DNA from: Streptomyces sp. YIM 98790
GTDB taxonomy: Bacteria; Actinomycetota; Actinomycetes; Streptomycetales; Streptomycetaceae
Length of the DNA: 33,784 bases
Direction of reading: 5' to 3'
NCBI RefSeq assembly: GCF_011421595.1
Contig: NZ_WTLH01000048.1
Coordinates: 1 to 33,784, forward strand
Part shown: piece by piece, positions 14,981-23,370 of the stretch
How positions within the stretch are numbered: position 1 is the first letter of the stretch
How the letters are laid out: every line of letters begins with the position of its first letter
Translations under genes and position numbers: made by a program
The notes under the pieces: generated by a model
Told to the model about the DNA's origin: nothing
Databases searched by the model: none
What the model saw: the letters and a program-made list of their open reading frames with translations, nothing else

Positions 14981-17239
14981 ATGACCACACAGCCCACCGA
15001 GGTGGCCCGCGACCGCGGAGCCTGGGACGGCTTCCGGGGCGGACTGTGGCGGGACGCCATCGACGTCCGCGACTTCATCCAGCAGAACTACACCCCCTAC
15101 ACCGGGGACGCCTCCTTCCTGGCCGGCCCCACCGAGCGCACCACCGCCGTGTGGCGCCGGCTGTTCGCCCTCTTCCCCGAGGAGCGCCAGTACGGCATCT
15201 ACGACGTCGACGTCTCCACCCCCTCCGCCATCACCGCCTTCCCGCCCGGCTACATCGACAAGGAGAAGGAGCTGATCGTCGGCCTGCAGACCGACGTGCC
15301 GCTGAAGCGGGCCATCATGCCCAACGGCGGCTGGCGGATGGTGGAGAACGCGCTCAAGGCCTACCACTACCGGCCGGACGAGCGGATCAAGGAGGTGTTC
15401 ACCAAGTACCGCAAGACCCACAACGAGGGCGTCTTCGACGCCTACACCCCCGAGATCCGCGCCTGCCGCTCGGCCGGCCTGATCACCGGCCTGCCCGACG
15501 CCTACGGCCGCGGCCGGATCATCGGCGACTACCGCCGGGTCGCGCTCTACGGCGTGGACCGGCTGATCGCCGACAAGCAGCAGGACAAGCAGGACCTCGA
15601 CGCCCAGTGGCCCACCGACGAGGTGATCCGGGACCGCGAGGAGACCGCCGAACAGATCCGGGCGCTGCGCGAGCTCAAGGAGATGGCCGCCTCCTACGGC
15701 CACGACATCTCCGGCCCCGCGGTCACCGCCCGGGAGGCCGTGCAGTGGCTGTACTTCGGCTACCTGGCGGCGGTGAAGGAGCAGAACGGCGCGGCCATGT
15801 CCCTCGGCCGGATCGACGCCTTCCTCGACGTCTACCTCCAGCGCGACCTGACCCGCGGGCTGCTCAGCGAGCCCGAGGCGCAGGAGCTGATCGACGACTT
15901 CGTCATCAAGCTGCGCATCGTGCGCTTCCTGCGCACCCCGGAGTACAACGAGCTCTACTCCGGCGACCCCACCTGGGTCACCTGGTCGCTGGCCGGGATC
16001 GGCGAGGACGGACGGCCGCTGGTCACCCGCACCGCCTTCCGTGCCCTGCAGACCCTGTACAACCTCGGGCCGGCCCCGGAGCCCAACCTCACCGTGTTCT
16101 GGTCGCCGCGGCTGCCCGAGGGCTTCACGTCCTTCGCCGCGAAGGTGGCCATCGACACCAGCGCGCTGCAGTTCGAGAACGACGAGCTGATGCGGCCCAG
16201 GTACGGCGACGACACCGCCATCGCCTGCTGCGTCTCGGCCATGGCCATGGGCAGGCAGATGCAGTTCTTCGGCGCCCGGGTCAATGTCGCCAAGGCCCTG
16301 CTCTACGCCATCAACGGCGGGCGGGACGAGAACACCGGCGAGCTGGTGGTGCCCGGGTTCGCCCCCGTCACCGGCGAGTACCTGGACTACCAGGAGGTCG
16401 CCGCGGCCTACGACGCCATGCTGGAATGGCTGGCCAAGACCTATGTGCACGCGCTCAACGTCATCCACTACATGCACGACAAGTACGCCTACGAGCGCAT
16501 CGAGATGGCGCTGCACGACCGGAAGGTCCTGCGCACCATGGCCTGCGGCATCGCCGGCCTGTCGGTCGCGGCGGACTCCCTGTCCGCGATCAGGCACGCC
16601 AGGGTGAAGGTGATCCGGGACGAGACCGGGCTGGCCGTGGACTACCGGGTGGAGGGCGAGTACCCGGCGTTCGGCAACAACGACGAACGGGCGGACTCCC
16701 TGGCCGAGAAGCTCGTCCACGACTTCATGGGCAAGCTCCGCAAGCACCCGACCTACCGGGGCGCGCTGCACACCCAGTCGGTCCTCACCATCACCTCGAA
16801 CATAGTCTACGGCAGGAAGACCGGCAACACCCCGGACGGGCGGCGGGCCGGCACCCCGTTCGCGCCCGGCGCCAACCCGATGAACGGCCGCGACAAGCAC
16901 GGCTACATCGCCTCCTCGCTGTCGGTGGCCAAGCTCGCCTACGACGACGCGGAGGACGGCATCTCGCTGACCAACACCATCACCCCGGACGCCCTCGGCC
17001 GCACCGCGGAGGAGCGGATCGGCAACCTCACCGGGGTGCTGGACGGCTACACCGGGAGCGGCGGCTTCCACATGAACGTCAACGTGCTGGACGAGGCCAT
17101 GCTGCGGGACGCGATGGAGCACCCGGAGCAGTACCCGCAGCTGACCATCCGGGTCAGCGGCTACGCCGTCAACTTCGTCCGGCTGACCAGGGAGCAGCAG
17201 CTGGACGTGATCAACCGCACCTTCCACGGCCGGCTCTGA
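14981..17239 (+). CDS. pflB: Pyruvate formate-lyase (formate C-acetyltransferase)
   Basis: A 752-aa glycyl-radical enzyme splitting pyruvate with CoA to acetyl-CoA and formate. The catalytic cysteine pair is C416-C417 ([10 protein letters not shown]. coli C418-C419). The radical glycine is G727 in VSGYAVNF near the C-terminus. [20 protein letters not shown] at the start and [17 protein letters not shown] are family-typical. All key residues are intact, so it should be active once the radical is installed. AGGAG lies nine bases before the ATG, 84 bp after adhE. The glycyl radical is destroyed by oxygen, so the enzyme makes sense only under micro-oxic or anoxic conditions. Confidence 0.96.
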   Translation: MTTQPTEVARDRGAWDGFRGGLWRDAIDVRDFIQQNYTPYTGDASFLAGPTERTTAVWRRLFALFPEERQYGIYDVDVSTPSAITAFPPGYIDKEKELIVGLQTDVPLKRAIMPNGGWRMVENALKAYHYRPDERIKEVFTKYRKTHNEGVFDAYTPEIRACRSAGLITGLPDAYGRGRIIGDYRRVALYGVDRLIADKQQDKQDLDAQWPTDEVIRDREETAEQIRALRELKEMAASYGHDISGPAVTAREAVQWLYFGYLAAVKEQNGAAMSLGRIDAFLDVYLQRDLTRGLLSEPEAQELIDDFVIKLRIVRFLRTPEYNELYSGDPTWVTWSLAGIGEDGRPLVTRTAFRALQTLYNLGPAPEPNLTVFWSPRLPEGFTSFAAKVAIDTSALQFENDELMRPRYGDDTAIACCVSAMAMGRQMQFFGARVNVAKALLYAINGGRDENTGELVVPGFAPVTGEYLDYQEVAAAYDAMLEWLAKTYVHALNVIHYMHDKYAYERIEMALHDRKVLRTMACGIAGLSVAADSLSAIRHARVKVIRDETGLAVDYRVEGEYPAFGNNDERADSLAEKLVHDFMGKLRKHPTYRGALHTQSVLTITSNIVYGRKTGNTPDGRRAGTPFAPGANPMNGRDKHGYIASSLSVAKLAYDDAEDGISLTNTITPDALGRTAEERIGNLTGVLDGYTGSGGFHMNVNVLDEAMLRDAMEHPEQYPQLTIRVSGYAVNFVRLTREQQLDVINRTFHGRL

Positions 17240-17294
17240 GGGCCGGCCCCGGCCCCGCCCCCCGCCCCGCCGGCCGGGCCGGCCCCGGCTCACC

Positions 17295-17339
17295 GGCACG
17301 GGACGGCACGGCACGGCACGGGACGGGACAGGACAGGAG
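17295..17339. repeat. Degenerate 5-bp tandem repeat before pflA
   Basis: Successive GGCAC, GGGAC and GGACA units run from 17295 into the AGGAGG ribosome-binding site of the next gene. The tract occupies the last part of the 108-bp pflB-pflA gap. Confidence 0.7.
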
Positions 17340-17347
17340 GAGACGTG

Positions 17348-18205
17348 ATGCCACCCACCACCGGCCCCGTCCGCCCTGCGGACCGGGCGCGCCGCCCCGC
17401 ACACCCCCTGCACGGCGCGCGCCCGGCCGGGCCGCACCCCGCCGCCACCGCGGCGGGGGCGGCCTCCCGCCGTCCCGTGAGCGGCTCCGTGCACTCCTGG
17501 GATCTGTCGACCGGCGTGGACGGACCCGGGACCCGCTTCGTGACCTTCCTGGCCGGCTGCCCGCTGGCCTGCCTCTACTGCCACAACCCCGACACCTGGT
17601 CGCTGCGCCGCGGCACCCGGATGTGGGCCGACGAGGTGGTCGCCGAGGCCGCCAAGTACCGCACCTTCATCCGGGCGGCGGGCGGCGGGGCCACGCTCAG
17701 CGGCGGCGAACCGCTGCTCCAGCCGCTGTTCGCCGGCGAGCTGCTCTCCCGCTTCAAGCACGAACTCGGTCTGCACACCGCCCTGGACACCTCCGGCTTT
17801 GTGGGCCACCGGGCCCCGGACTCGCTGCTCGCCGACACCGATCTGGTGCTGCTGGACATCAAGTCCTGGGACCCGGCCACCTACCGCAGGGTGACCGGCC
17901 GCGAGCCGGCCCCCACCCTGGCCTTCGCCCGCCGCCTCGCCGAGCTGGGCAACGAGGTCTGGGTCCGCTTCGTGCTGGTCCCCGGCCTGACCGACGCCCC
18001 GGACAACGTGGACGGCGTCGCCGCCTTCGCCGCCTCCCTCGGGAACGTCTCCCGGGTCGACGTGCTGCCCTTCCACAAGCTGGGCGCGGCCAAGTGGGAG
18101 GCGCTGGGCAAGCGGTTCGTCCTGGCCGGCACCCCGTCGCCGACGGCGGAGCAGCTCACCGCCGCCCGGGACATCTTCCGCGCCCGCGGCCTGCACGTGG
18201 TCTGA
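17348..18205 (+). CDS. pflA: Pyruvate formate-lyase-activating enzyme (radical SAM)
   Basis: A 285-aa radical-SAM enzyme that installs the glycyl radical on PflB. The cluster motif CPLACLYC (CxxxCxxC) is followed by HNPDTW, as in PflA. TLSGGEPLLQ is the SAM-binding GGE motif, and ALDTSGF, LLDIKSW and VRFVLVPGLTD complete the family pattern. There is an extra ~45-residue Pro/Arg/Ala-rich N-terminus before the conserved start (SGSVHSWDLSTGVDGPG). AGGAGG ends seven bases before the ATG at 17348; the GTG at 17345 is the alternative. As the third gene of the operon it completes a self-contained PFL system. Confidence 0.95.
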   Translation: MPPTTGPVRPADRARRPAHPLHGARPAGPHPAATAAGAASRRPVSGSVHSWDLSTGVDGPGTRFVTFLAGCPLACLYCHNPDTWSLRRGTRMWADEVVAEAAKYRTFIRAAGGGATLSGGEPLLQPLFAGELLSRFKHELGLHTALDTSGFVGHRAPDSLLADTDLVLLDIKSWDPATYRRVTGREPAPTLAFARRLAELGNEVWVRFVLVPGLTDAPDNVDGVAAFAASLGNVSRVDVLPFHKLGAAKWEALGKRFVLAGTPSPTAEQLTAARDIFRARGLHVV

Positions 18206-18273
18206 TCCCCCGGCGGCGGACAGACCGGCGGCGGACAGGCCGGACGGGCCCCGGGCCGACGACCGCGGGCGCC

Positions 18274-18294
18274 GCCGGACGTCAGGCGTCCGGC
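18274..18294. terminator. Small hairpin between convergent pflA and LysR genes
   Basis: GCCGGACG (18274-18281) pairs with CGTCCGGC (18287-18294) around a 5-nt loop that contains the stop codon of the LysR gene. It could serve as a two-way terminator in the 76-bp convergent gap. Confidence 0.5.
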
Positions 18295-19265
18295 CGGTCC
18301 CGGTGCCCCCGCACCACCGGCCCCCGCACCACCGGCCCCGGCACCACCGGCCCCGGCACCGCCGCGCGGAGCGCCGCGACGGCCGCGGTGACCGCCGGAT
18401 GCCGGGCGGCGCCGCTGCGGTGGGCGATCAGCGTCCGGCGGCGCAGCGGCAGCCCGGTCAGCGTGACCGCCGGCGGCGGGCCGCCGGCCGCGCCGAGCAG
18501 CGGCACCAGGGCGACGCCCTGCCCGGCCGCGACCAGGTCCAGCACGGCGGCGAAATCGTCGACCCGGTGCCGGATGCGCGGGGCGAACCCGGCCGCCTGG
18601 CAGGCACGGACGGTCATCGCATGGCAGAGCGTCCCCAAAGTGGCCGTGATCCACGGCGAGTCCCGCCACCGCCCCAGCAGGACCTCCAGCGGGACGCCCG
18701 GCCCGGCAGCCGGCCCCGGCTTCTCCCCGCCCTCCTCACCCGAGGCCAGGAACATCGGCTCCTGGTACAGCGGCTCCGCCGCCAGACCGGGCTCGGCGGG
18801 CACCGGCACGAAGTCGTACGCATGGACCAGCGCGAGATCCAGTTCCCCGGCGCGCAGCGCCCCGCCCACCGCTGCCGGATCGATCTCCAGCACCATCGGC
18901 TCCAGGCCCGGATGGCGGTCGGTCAGCCCGGCCAGCGCCGGAAGCACGATGGTCCGGGTCGCGCTGGGGAACGTCCCGATCCGCAGCGGGCCGGCCAGGC
19001 CCCGGCGGGTTCCGGCCAGCTCCGCGGCGGCCTGCTCCAGGCGTTCCAGCACCGCCTCCGCATGGCGCACCAGGTTCCGGCCCGCCGGCGTGAGCACCAC
19101 CCGGCGGCCGGTGCGCTCCAGCAGCGGCACCCCGGCCTCCCGCTCCAGGACGGAGAGCTGCTGGGAGACCGCCGAGGGGGTGAACGCCAGCGCCTCCGCG
19201 ACCGAGGCTATGGTGCCGCGCAGGGCCAGCTCCCGCAGCAGGCGAAGCCGCCGGACATCGAGCAT
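18282..19265 (-). CDS. LysR-family transcriptional regulator
   Basis: A 327-aa LysR regulator. The N-terminal winged HTH reads MLDVRRLRLLRELALRGTIA, then FTPSAVSQQLSVLEREAGVP. The effector domain begins at LRIGTFPSATRTIVLPAL. The C-terminus carries a repeat (PGPVVPGPVVRGPVVRG) beyond the fold. It is divergent from a DapA-superfamily gene with 72 bp between starts, the usual layout when a LysR protein controls its neighbour. The minus strand has TAAGCT six bases before the ATG at 19265 and no Shine-Dalgarno, so the message may be leaderless. The effector is unknown, perhaps the substrate of the neighbouring lyase. Confidence 0.92.
   Translation of the reverse strand: MLDVRRLRLLRELALRGTIASVAEALAFTPSAVSQQLSVLEREAGVPLLERTGRRVVLTPAGRNLVRHAEAVLERLEQAAAELAGTRRGLAGPLRIGTFPSATRTIVLPALAGLTDRHPGLEPMVLEIDPAAVGGALRAGELDLALVHAYDFVPVPAEPGLAAEPLYQEPMFLASGEEGGEKPGPAAGPGVPLEVLLGRWRDSPWITATLGTLCHAMTVRACQAAGFAPRIRHRVDDFAAVLDLVAAGQGVALVPLLGAAGGPPPAVTLTGLPLRRRTLIAHRSGAARHPAVTAAVAALRAAVPGPVVPGPVVRGPVVRGHRDRPDA
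18311..18360. repeat. 15-bp tandem repeat at the 3' end of the LysR gene
   Basis: GCACCACCGGCCCCC/G is repeated at 18311, 18326 and 18341, with a partial fourth copy. It encodes the Gly-Pro-Val-Val repeats at the LysR C-terminus. Copy changes would keep the frame. Confidence 0.85.
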
Positions 19266-19273
19266 CGGCTCAG

Positions 19274-19300
19274 CTTACGCTCGCCACCGGAAAAGCGAAG
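19274..19300. promoter_or_regulatory. Possible LysR operator in the divergent gap
   Basis: CTTACGCT (19274-19281) and AGCGAAG (19294-19300) form an inverted repeat with one base missing from the right arm. It is centred between the two divergent starts, where an autoregulatory LysR site would be expected. Confidence 0.35.
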
Positions 19301-19337
19301 TGGACCTGAACATCCCCCCGCCGCGACCCTCGTAGCC

Positions 19338-20378
19338 ATGACGCATACACCCACATCGCGCACCGCGCCGGCCGACGCCCCGGCGGTGAACGCCCCCTCG
19401 GCACGGCGGGCCGGGGCGGCCGTGCGGGCGGGGCTGCACGGCATCCACGTCCCGCTGGTCACCCCCTTCACCGCCCAGGGGGAGATCGCGGCGGACGCCC
19501 TGGAGGAACTGGCCCACACCGTGCTGGACGCGGGCGCCACCGGGATCGTCGCACTCGGCACCACCGCCGAGGCCGACACCCTGGAACCGGCGGAGCGGGC
19601 GAGGGTGACGGAGATCTGCGCCCGGGTCTGCCGGGAGCGGAACGCGCCGCTGACCGTCGGCACCGGCGGCAACGACACCCGGGCCACCGAGCGCGCCCTC
19701 GCGGAACTCGCCGCACGGGTCCCGCAGGCCCTCGCGGCACTGGTGCCGGTGCCGTACTTCACCCGCCCTTCGGCCGCCGGCGTCCTGGCGCACTTCGCCC
19801 GCCTGGCCGCGGGCAGCCCGCTGCCCCTGGTCGTCTACCACATCCCCTACCGCACCGGTCAGCCGCTCGACGCCCGGGCCCTGCGCGAGCTGGCCGGACT
19901 GCCCGGCATCGCCGGGATCAAGCTGGCGCCCGGACGCATCGACGAGGAGACGGTCGCCTTCCTCGGTGACCTCCCGCCCGGCAGCTCCGTGCTCGCCGGG
20001 GACGACGCACTGCTGTCCCCGCTGCTGGCACTGGGCGCGGCGGGCGGCATCCTGTCCTCCGCCCACCTGGCCACCGGCCGGTTCGCCGAACTGGCCGCCG
20101 CCTGGCGGCACGGCGACCCGGAACGGGCCCGGCCGCTGGGGCACGCCCTCGCCCGGCTCTCCACCGCCGTGTTCCGGGAGCCCAACCCGGCCGTGGTCAA
20201 GGGTGTGCTGCACGCCCAGGGCCGCATCCCCACCCCGGGTGTCCGGCTGCCGCTGCTGCCGGCCGCCCCGGCCGCCGTCGACGGCGCGCTGGAGCACCTC
20301 GGCGCGCTCGGCCCGGCCCGCCCCCTTCCCGTCCCCCTCCCCGGCGCTTCTTCCGGCCCCGGCACCGCGCCCCGCTGA
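19338..20378 (+). CDS. DapA / N-acetylneuraminate-lyase superfamily aldolase, substrate unknown
   Basis: A 346-aa (beta/alpha)8 class I aldolase. HVPLVTPFTAQGEI opens the fold. The pyruvate-binding loop reads GTTAEAD (74-80) where DapA normally has GTTGE. Y167 (VVYHIPYRTG), R172 and the Schiff-base K195 (AGIKLAPG) are present. The core is therefore catalytic, but GTTAE and the sequence after the lysine differ from lysine-biosynthesis DapA. A catabolic or specialised role under the divergent LysR regulator is more likely than lysine synthesis. Both ends (~30 residues N-terminal, ~25 C-terminal) are low-complexity Ala/Pro. No Shine-Dalgarno precedes the ATG at 19338, so the true start could be an in-frame GTG further in. 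Confidence 0.85.
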   Translation: MTHTPTSRTAPADAPAVNAPSARRAGAAVRAGLHGIHVPLVTPFTAQGEIAADALEELAHTVLDAGATGIVALGTTAEADTLEPAERARVTEICARVCRERNAPLTVGTGGNDTRATERALAELAARVPQALAALVPVPYFTRPSAAGVLAHFARLAAGSPLPLVVYHIPYRTGQPLDARALRELAGLPGIAGIKLAPGRIDEETVAFLGDLPPGSSVLAGDDALLSPLLALGAAGGILSSAHLATGRFAELAAAWRHGDPERARPLGHALARLSTAVFREPNPAVVKGVLHAQGRIPTPGVRLPLLPAAPAAVDGALEHLGALGPARPLPVPLPGASSGPGTAPR

Positions 20379-20426
20379 CCGGGCGTGGCCCCGGGGCGGG
20401 AACGGGAAGGTGCATGCATCCGCCGC

Positions 20427-20474
20427 CTTCGCCCCCACTTCGCCCCCCACTTCGCCCCCCGCTCCGCCCCCCCC
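20427..20474. repeat. 11-13-bp tandem repeat, four copies, in a 334-bp intergenic region
   Basis: CTTCGCCCCCA, CTTCGCCCCCCA, CTTCGCCCCCCG and CTCCGCCCCCCCC follow one another. The surrounding gap 20379-20712 shows no convincing gene. The C-rich strand could adopt unusual structure, and the C-runs lengthen from copy to copy. Confidence 0.85.
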
Positions 20475-20712
20475 GGCGGCATGCGGGCGTTCGCCGGCGC
20501 GGCCCTGGCCCGCCTCCGGCAGGAAGTACCCGAACCCGGCGTTCACCGGCCACGTGCGGCGGTACGGCCAGGTCACCACCGGCATTCCCGTCCATGACCC
20601 CGGCCGCGCCGCCGCGCCCGGACCGCCGTCGGGGGAAAAGCAGTGGTGGGACGCGGCCCGCCGGCCGGATGATGGGAGCCGGACCCGGCGGGCGCGGGAA
20701 GCGAGGACACCG

Positions 20713-21672
20713 GTGCGGACGATCGCGGCGGAACCGTTCCCGGAGATCGCCTGCGACGAGTCCGGGTCCGACGGGGAGAACCTCATGGGCGGGAACACCG
20801 ACGTGTTCGCGCACGCCGGGGTGGCCGTCGCCACCGGGACGGCGGCCCGCCGGCTCGCGGAGATCCGGCGGCTGGTGCGGTCCCCCGCGCGGGAGTACAA
20901 GGCCAACCACCTGCTCCGGGCCAAACACCGCCCCGTGCTCGAATGGCTGCTCGGCCCGGACGGCCCGCTGCTCGGCCACGCCCAGGTGCACCTCACCGAC
21001 AAGGCGTTCTTCGTGGTCGGCAAGGTGACGGAGGTCCTGCTGCCGGACGGCGACGCCCCGGCGGACCTGGCCCGGGTGCTCTACCGGGCCGGGCGCGCGG
21101 CGTCCGCCTCCGCCCCGGGCCGCTGGCGGCGGTTCCTGGTGCGGAGCAACGACCTGCTCCGGCTGCGCAGCAACGGCGACGACCCGGTGGCGTCCTTCCT
21201 GGAGGCGGCGGCGGGGCTGCGCACCGCCCTCGGCCCCGGCCCGGCCGCCGAGCCGCTGCGGCTGCTCGCCGCGTCCCGGGCCCGGGCCGAGGCGTTCCGG
21301 GCCCGGCTGTCCGGGGAGGCCGCCGCCGCCCCGGCCCTGGACCCGCTGCTGCCCGCCCTGGTCAGCACCGCCCGCCACTGGAGCGCGCCCGGCCGGCCCG
21401 TCGCCCTGGTCCACGACCGGCAGAGCGTGCTCACCCAGGAGCGGGTGGCCCGGCTGTGCGAGACCGCCGGAGTGGGCAGCCTGGTGCTGGTGGACTCGCT
21501 GGACGATCCCCGGGTGCAGCTGGCCGACTTCCTGGCCGGAGCGGCCCGGAAGATCGCCTCGGACGAGCTCAACGGCCGAGGCGACGCCGTCCTGTCCGCC
21601 CTGCTGCGCCCCTACGTCGACCCCGGCTCGGTCTGGGCCGACGAGCCGAGCTGGGCGCGGCTCAGGGGCTGA
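20713..21672 (+). CDS. DUF3800-family protein
   Basis: A 319-aa protein starting with a GTG at 20713 (GAGGA five bases upstream). The conserved pieces of DUF3800 are visible: DESGSDGENLM near the N-terminus, a central VALVHDRQSVLTQERV, and the late VQLADFLAGAARKIASDELNG. The acidic and histidine residues in these three motifs (D-E-S, H-D, Q-x-A-D) look like a metal site of a nuclease-like fold, but the activity is not established. The family is seen in mobile and defence neighbourhoods as well as chromosomes; no other mobile gene is next to it here. Its 3' end overlaps the convergent aidB gene by 11 bp. Confidence 0.8.
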   Translation: MRTIAAEPFPEIACDESGSDGENLMGGNTDVFAHAGVAVATGTAARRLAEIRRLVRSPAREYKANHLLRAKHRPVLEWLLGPDGPLLGHAQVHLTDKAFFVVGKVTEVLLPDGDAPADLARVLYRAGRAASASAPGRWRRFLVRSNDLLRLRSNGDDPVASFLEAAAGLRTALGPGPAAEPLRLLAASRARAEAFRARLSGEAAAAPALDPLLPALVSTARHWSAPGRPVALVHDRQSVLTQERVARLCETAGVGSLVLVDSLDDPRVQLADFLAGAARKIASDELNGRGDAVLSALLRPYVDPGSVWADEPSWARLRG

Positions 21673-23359
21673 CCGGGCGGGCGCGGTCCAGCAGCGCCCC
21701 GGTGCCGGCACCGGCCGGGAGGGTGCCGAAGGCGGTGCCCCACTCGCCGCCCAGCCGGGAGGCGCAGAAGGCGTCGGCCACCTCCGCCGGGGCGTGCCGG
21801 ACCAGCAGGGCGCCCTGGAGGACCAGCGCGAAGCGCTCGGCCAGCAGCCGGGCCCGGCTCTCGATGCCGTCCAGGTCGGAGAGCAGGGCGAGCAGGTCCT
21901 TGATCGCGGTGTCCAGGCGGTGGTCCGCGCCGGTGGCCTGCCCGACCTCGGTGAGGTAGGCGTTCAGCGCCTGCGGCTCCTTCCGCAGCGCGCGCAGCAG
22001 GTCCAGGGCCTGGACATTGCCCGAGCCCTCCCAGATGGAGTTCAGCGGCGACTCGCGGAGCAGCCGCGGCATGCCGGAGTCCTCGACATAGCCGTTGCCG
22101 CCCAGGCACTCCAGGGCCTCGGCCACCAGCGGGGTGCAGCGCTTGGTGACCCAGTACTTGGCGGCCGGCAGGGCCAGGCGCAGCAGGTACCGGTCCTGGG
22201 CGCGCCCGGCGGCCGCGCCGTCCCAGGCGGCGGCCAGCCGCAGCATCAGGGCGGTCGCGGCCTCCGACTCCAGCGCCAGGTCGGCCAGCACGTTGCGCAT
22301 CAGCGGCTGGCCGGCCAGCGGGCTGCCGAAGGCCCGCCGGTGGGTGCAGTGGTGCACCGCCTGGGCGACCGCCTGGCGCATCACCGCCGCCGAGCCGGTC
22401 ACGCAGTCCAGCCGGGTGGCGGCGACCATTTCGATGATGGTGGCCACCCCGCGCCCCTCCGGGCCGACCCGGCGGGCCCAGGTGGTGCCGTCGAACTCGA
22501 TCTCGGCGGAGGCGTTGGAGCGGTTGCCCAGCTTGTCCTTGAGCCGCTGGAGGCGGAAGGCGTTGCGGCTGCCGTCCTCCAGCACCCTCGGCACCAGGAA
22601 GCAGGTCAGGCCCTCCGGGGCCTGGGCCAGCACCAGGAACAGGTCGCACATCGGGGCCGAGCAGAACCACTTGTGGCCGGTGAGGGCGTAGGTGCCGTCC
22701 TCGGCCAGCGGTTCCGCCCGGGTGGTGTTGGCCCGCACGTCCGAGCCGCCCTGCTTCTCGGTCATGCCCATCCCGGCGAGGATGCCGGGCTTGGCCGCGG
22801 GCGGGGTGGTCAGGCCCGGGGAGTAGCCGCGCGAGGTCAGCAGCGGGCCGTACCGGGCGGACAGGTCCGGTTCGGCGCGCAGCGCCGGCACGGCGGCGTG
22901 CGTCATGGAGACCGGGCAGCCGTGCCCGGCCTCCGCCTGGGACCACAGGAAGAACCCGGCGGAGCGCCGCAGCTGCCCGTGCGGCCCGGACTCCGCGTCG
23001 GTGAGCCCGGCCGTGACCGCCCGCTCCAGCAGCCGGTGCCAGGCCGGGTGGAACTCCACCTCGTCGATGCGGTGGCCGTACCGGTCGTGGGTGCGGAGCA
23101 CCGGCGGGTACGCGTTGGCCAGCCGTCCCCACTCCTGGGCCTCGGCGGAGCCGGCCGCCCGCCCCAGCTCCGACAGCCCGGACAGCACCTCCGCGGCGCC
23201 TTCCGCCGGCCGTCCCCCGGGCTGTCCACCGGCGCCGAGCCAGTGGGTGACGCCCTCCCGCAGGGCGGTGTCGGAGGCGAAGGCGTCGTAGTCCGCCAGG
23301 GGCGGGGGCTGATTGGTGACCTCGTGCGTGGCGGTGCCGTGGAGCGGAGGGAGAGACAT
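21662..23359 (-). CDS. aidB: AidB-type acyl-CoA dehydrogenase-like flavoprotein
   Basis: A 565-aa flavoprotein of the alkylation-response AidB branch. The N-terminus THEVTNQPPPLADYDAFASD and the block WGRLANAYPPVLRTHD ... FHPAWHRLLE align with E. coli AidB. GMGMTEKQGGSDVRANTT (196-213) is the AidB signature at the FAD site, and HKWFCSAPMCDLFLVLAQ follows. LGGNGYVEDSGMPRLLRE and SIWEGSGNVQALDLLRAL mark the acyl-CoA dehydrogenase C-terminal domain, with the extra AidB helical domain behind. AidB binds DNA and is thought to limit alkylation damage. The ATG at 23359 has no Shine-Dalgarno; TAACGT lies six bases upstream, hinting at a leaderless message. ada-alkA and ogt are 8 kb away. Confidence 0.93.
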   Translation of the reverse strand: MSLPPLHGTATHEVTNQPPPLADYDAFASDTALREGVTHWLGAGGQPGGRPAEGAAEVLSGLSELGRAAGSAEAQEWGRLANAYPPVLRTHDRYGHRIDEVEFHPAWHRLLERAVTAGLTDAESGPHGQLRRSAGFFLWSQAEAGHGCPVSMTHAAVPALRAEPDLSARYGPLLTSRGYSPGLTTPPAAKPGILAGMGMTEKQGGSDVRANTTRAEPLAEDGTYALTGHKWFCSAPMCDLFLVLAQAPEGLTCFLVPRVLEDGSRNAFRLQRLKDKLGNRSNASAEIEFDGTTWARRVGPEGRGVATIIEMVAATRLDCVTGSAAVMRQAVAQAVHHCTHRRAFGSPLAGQPLMRNVLADLALESEAATALMLRLAAAWDGAAAGRAQDRYLLRLALPAAKYWVTKRCTPLVAEALECLGGNGYVEDSGMPRLLRESPLNSIWEGSGNVQALDLLRALRKEPQALNAYLTEVGQATGADHRLDTAIKDLLALLSDLDGIESRARLLAERFALVLQGALLVRHAPAEVADAFCASRLGGEWGTAFGTLPAGAGTGALLDRARPVSP

Positions 23360-23370
23360 GTCGATACGTT

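Noticed and set aside
14975..18196. A 1073-codon minus-strand frame opposite pflB/pflA
   Set aside because: A GC-bias shadow; no motifs, and it would cross three gene boundaries.
15046..19335. A 1429-codon plus-strand frame across pflB, pflA and LysR
   Set aside because: It is Arg/Pro/Gly/His-rich nonsense in another frame of three clearly identified genes.
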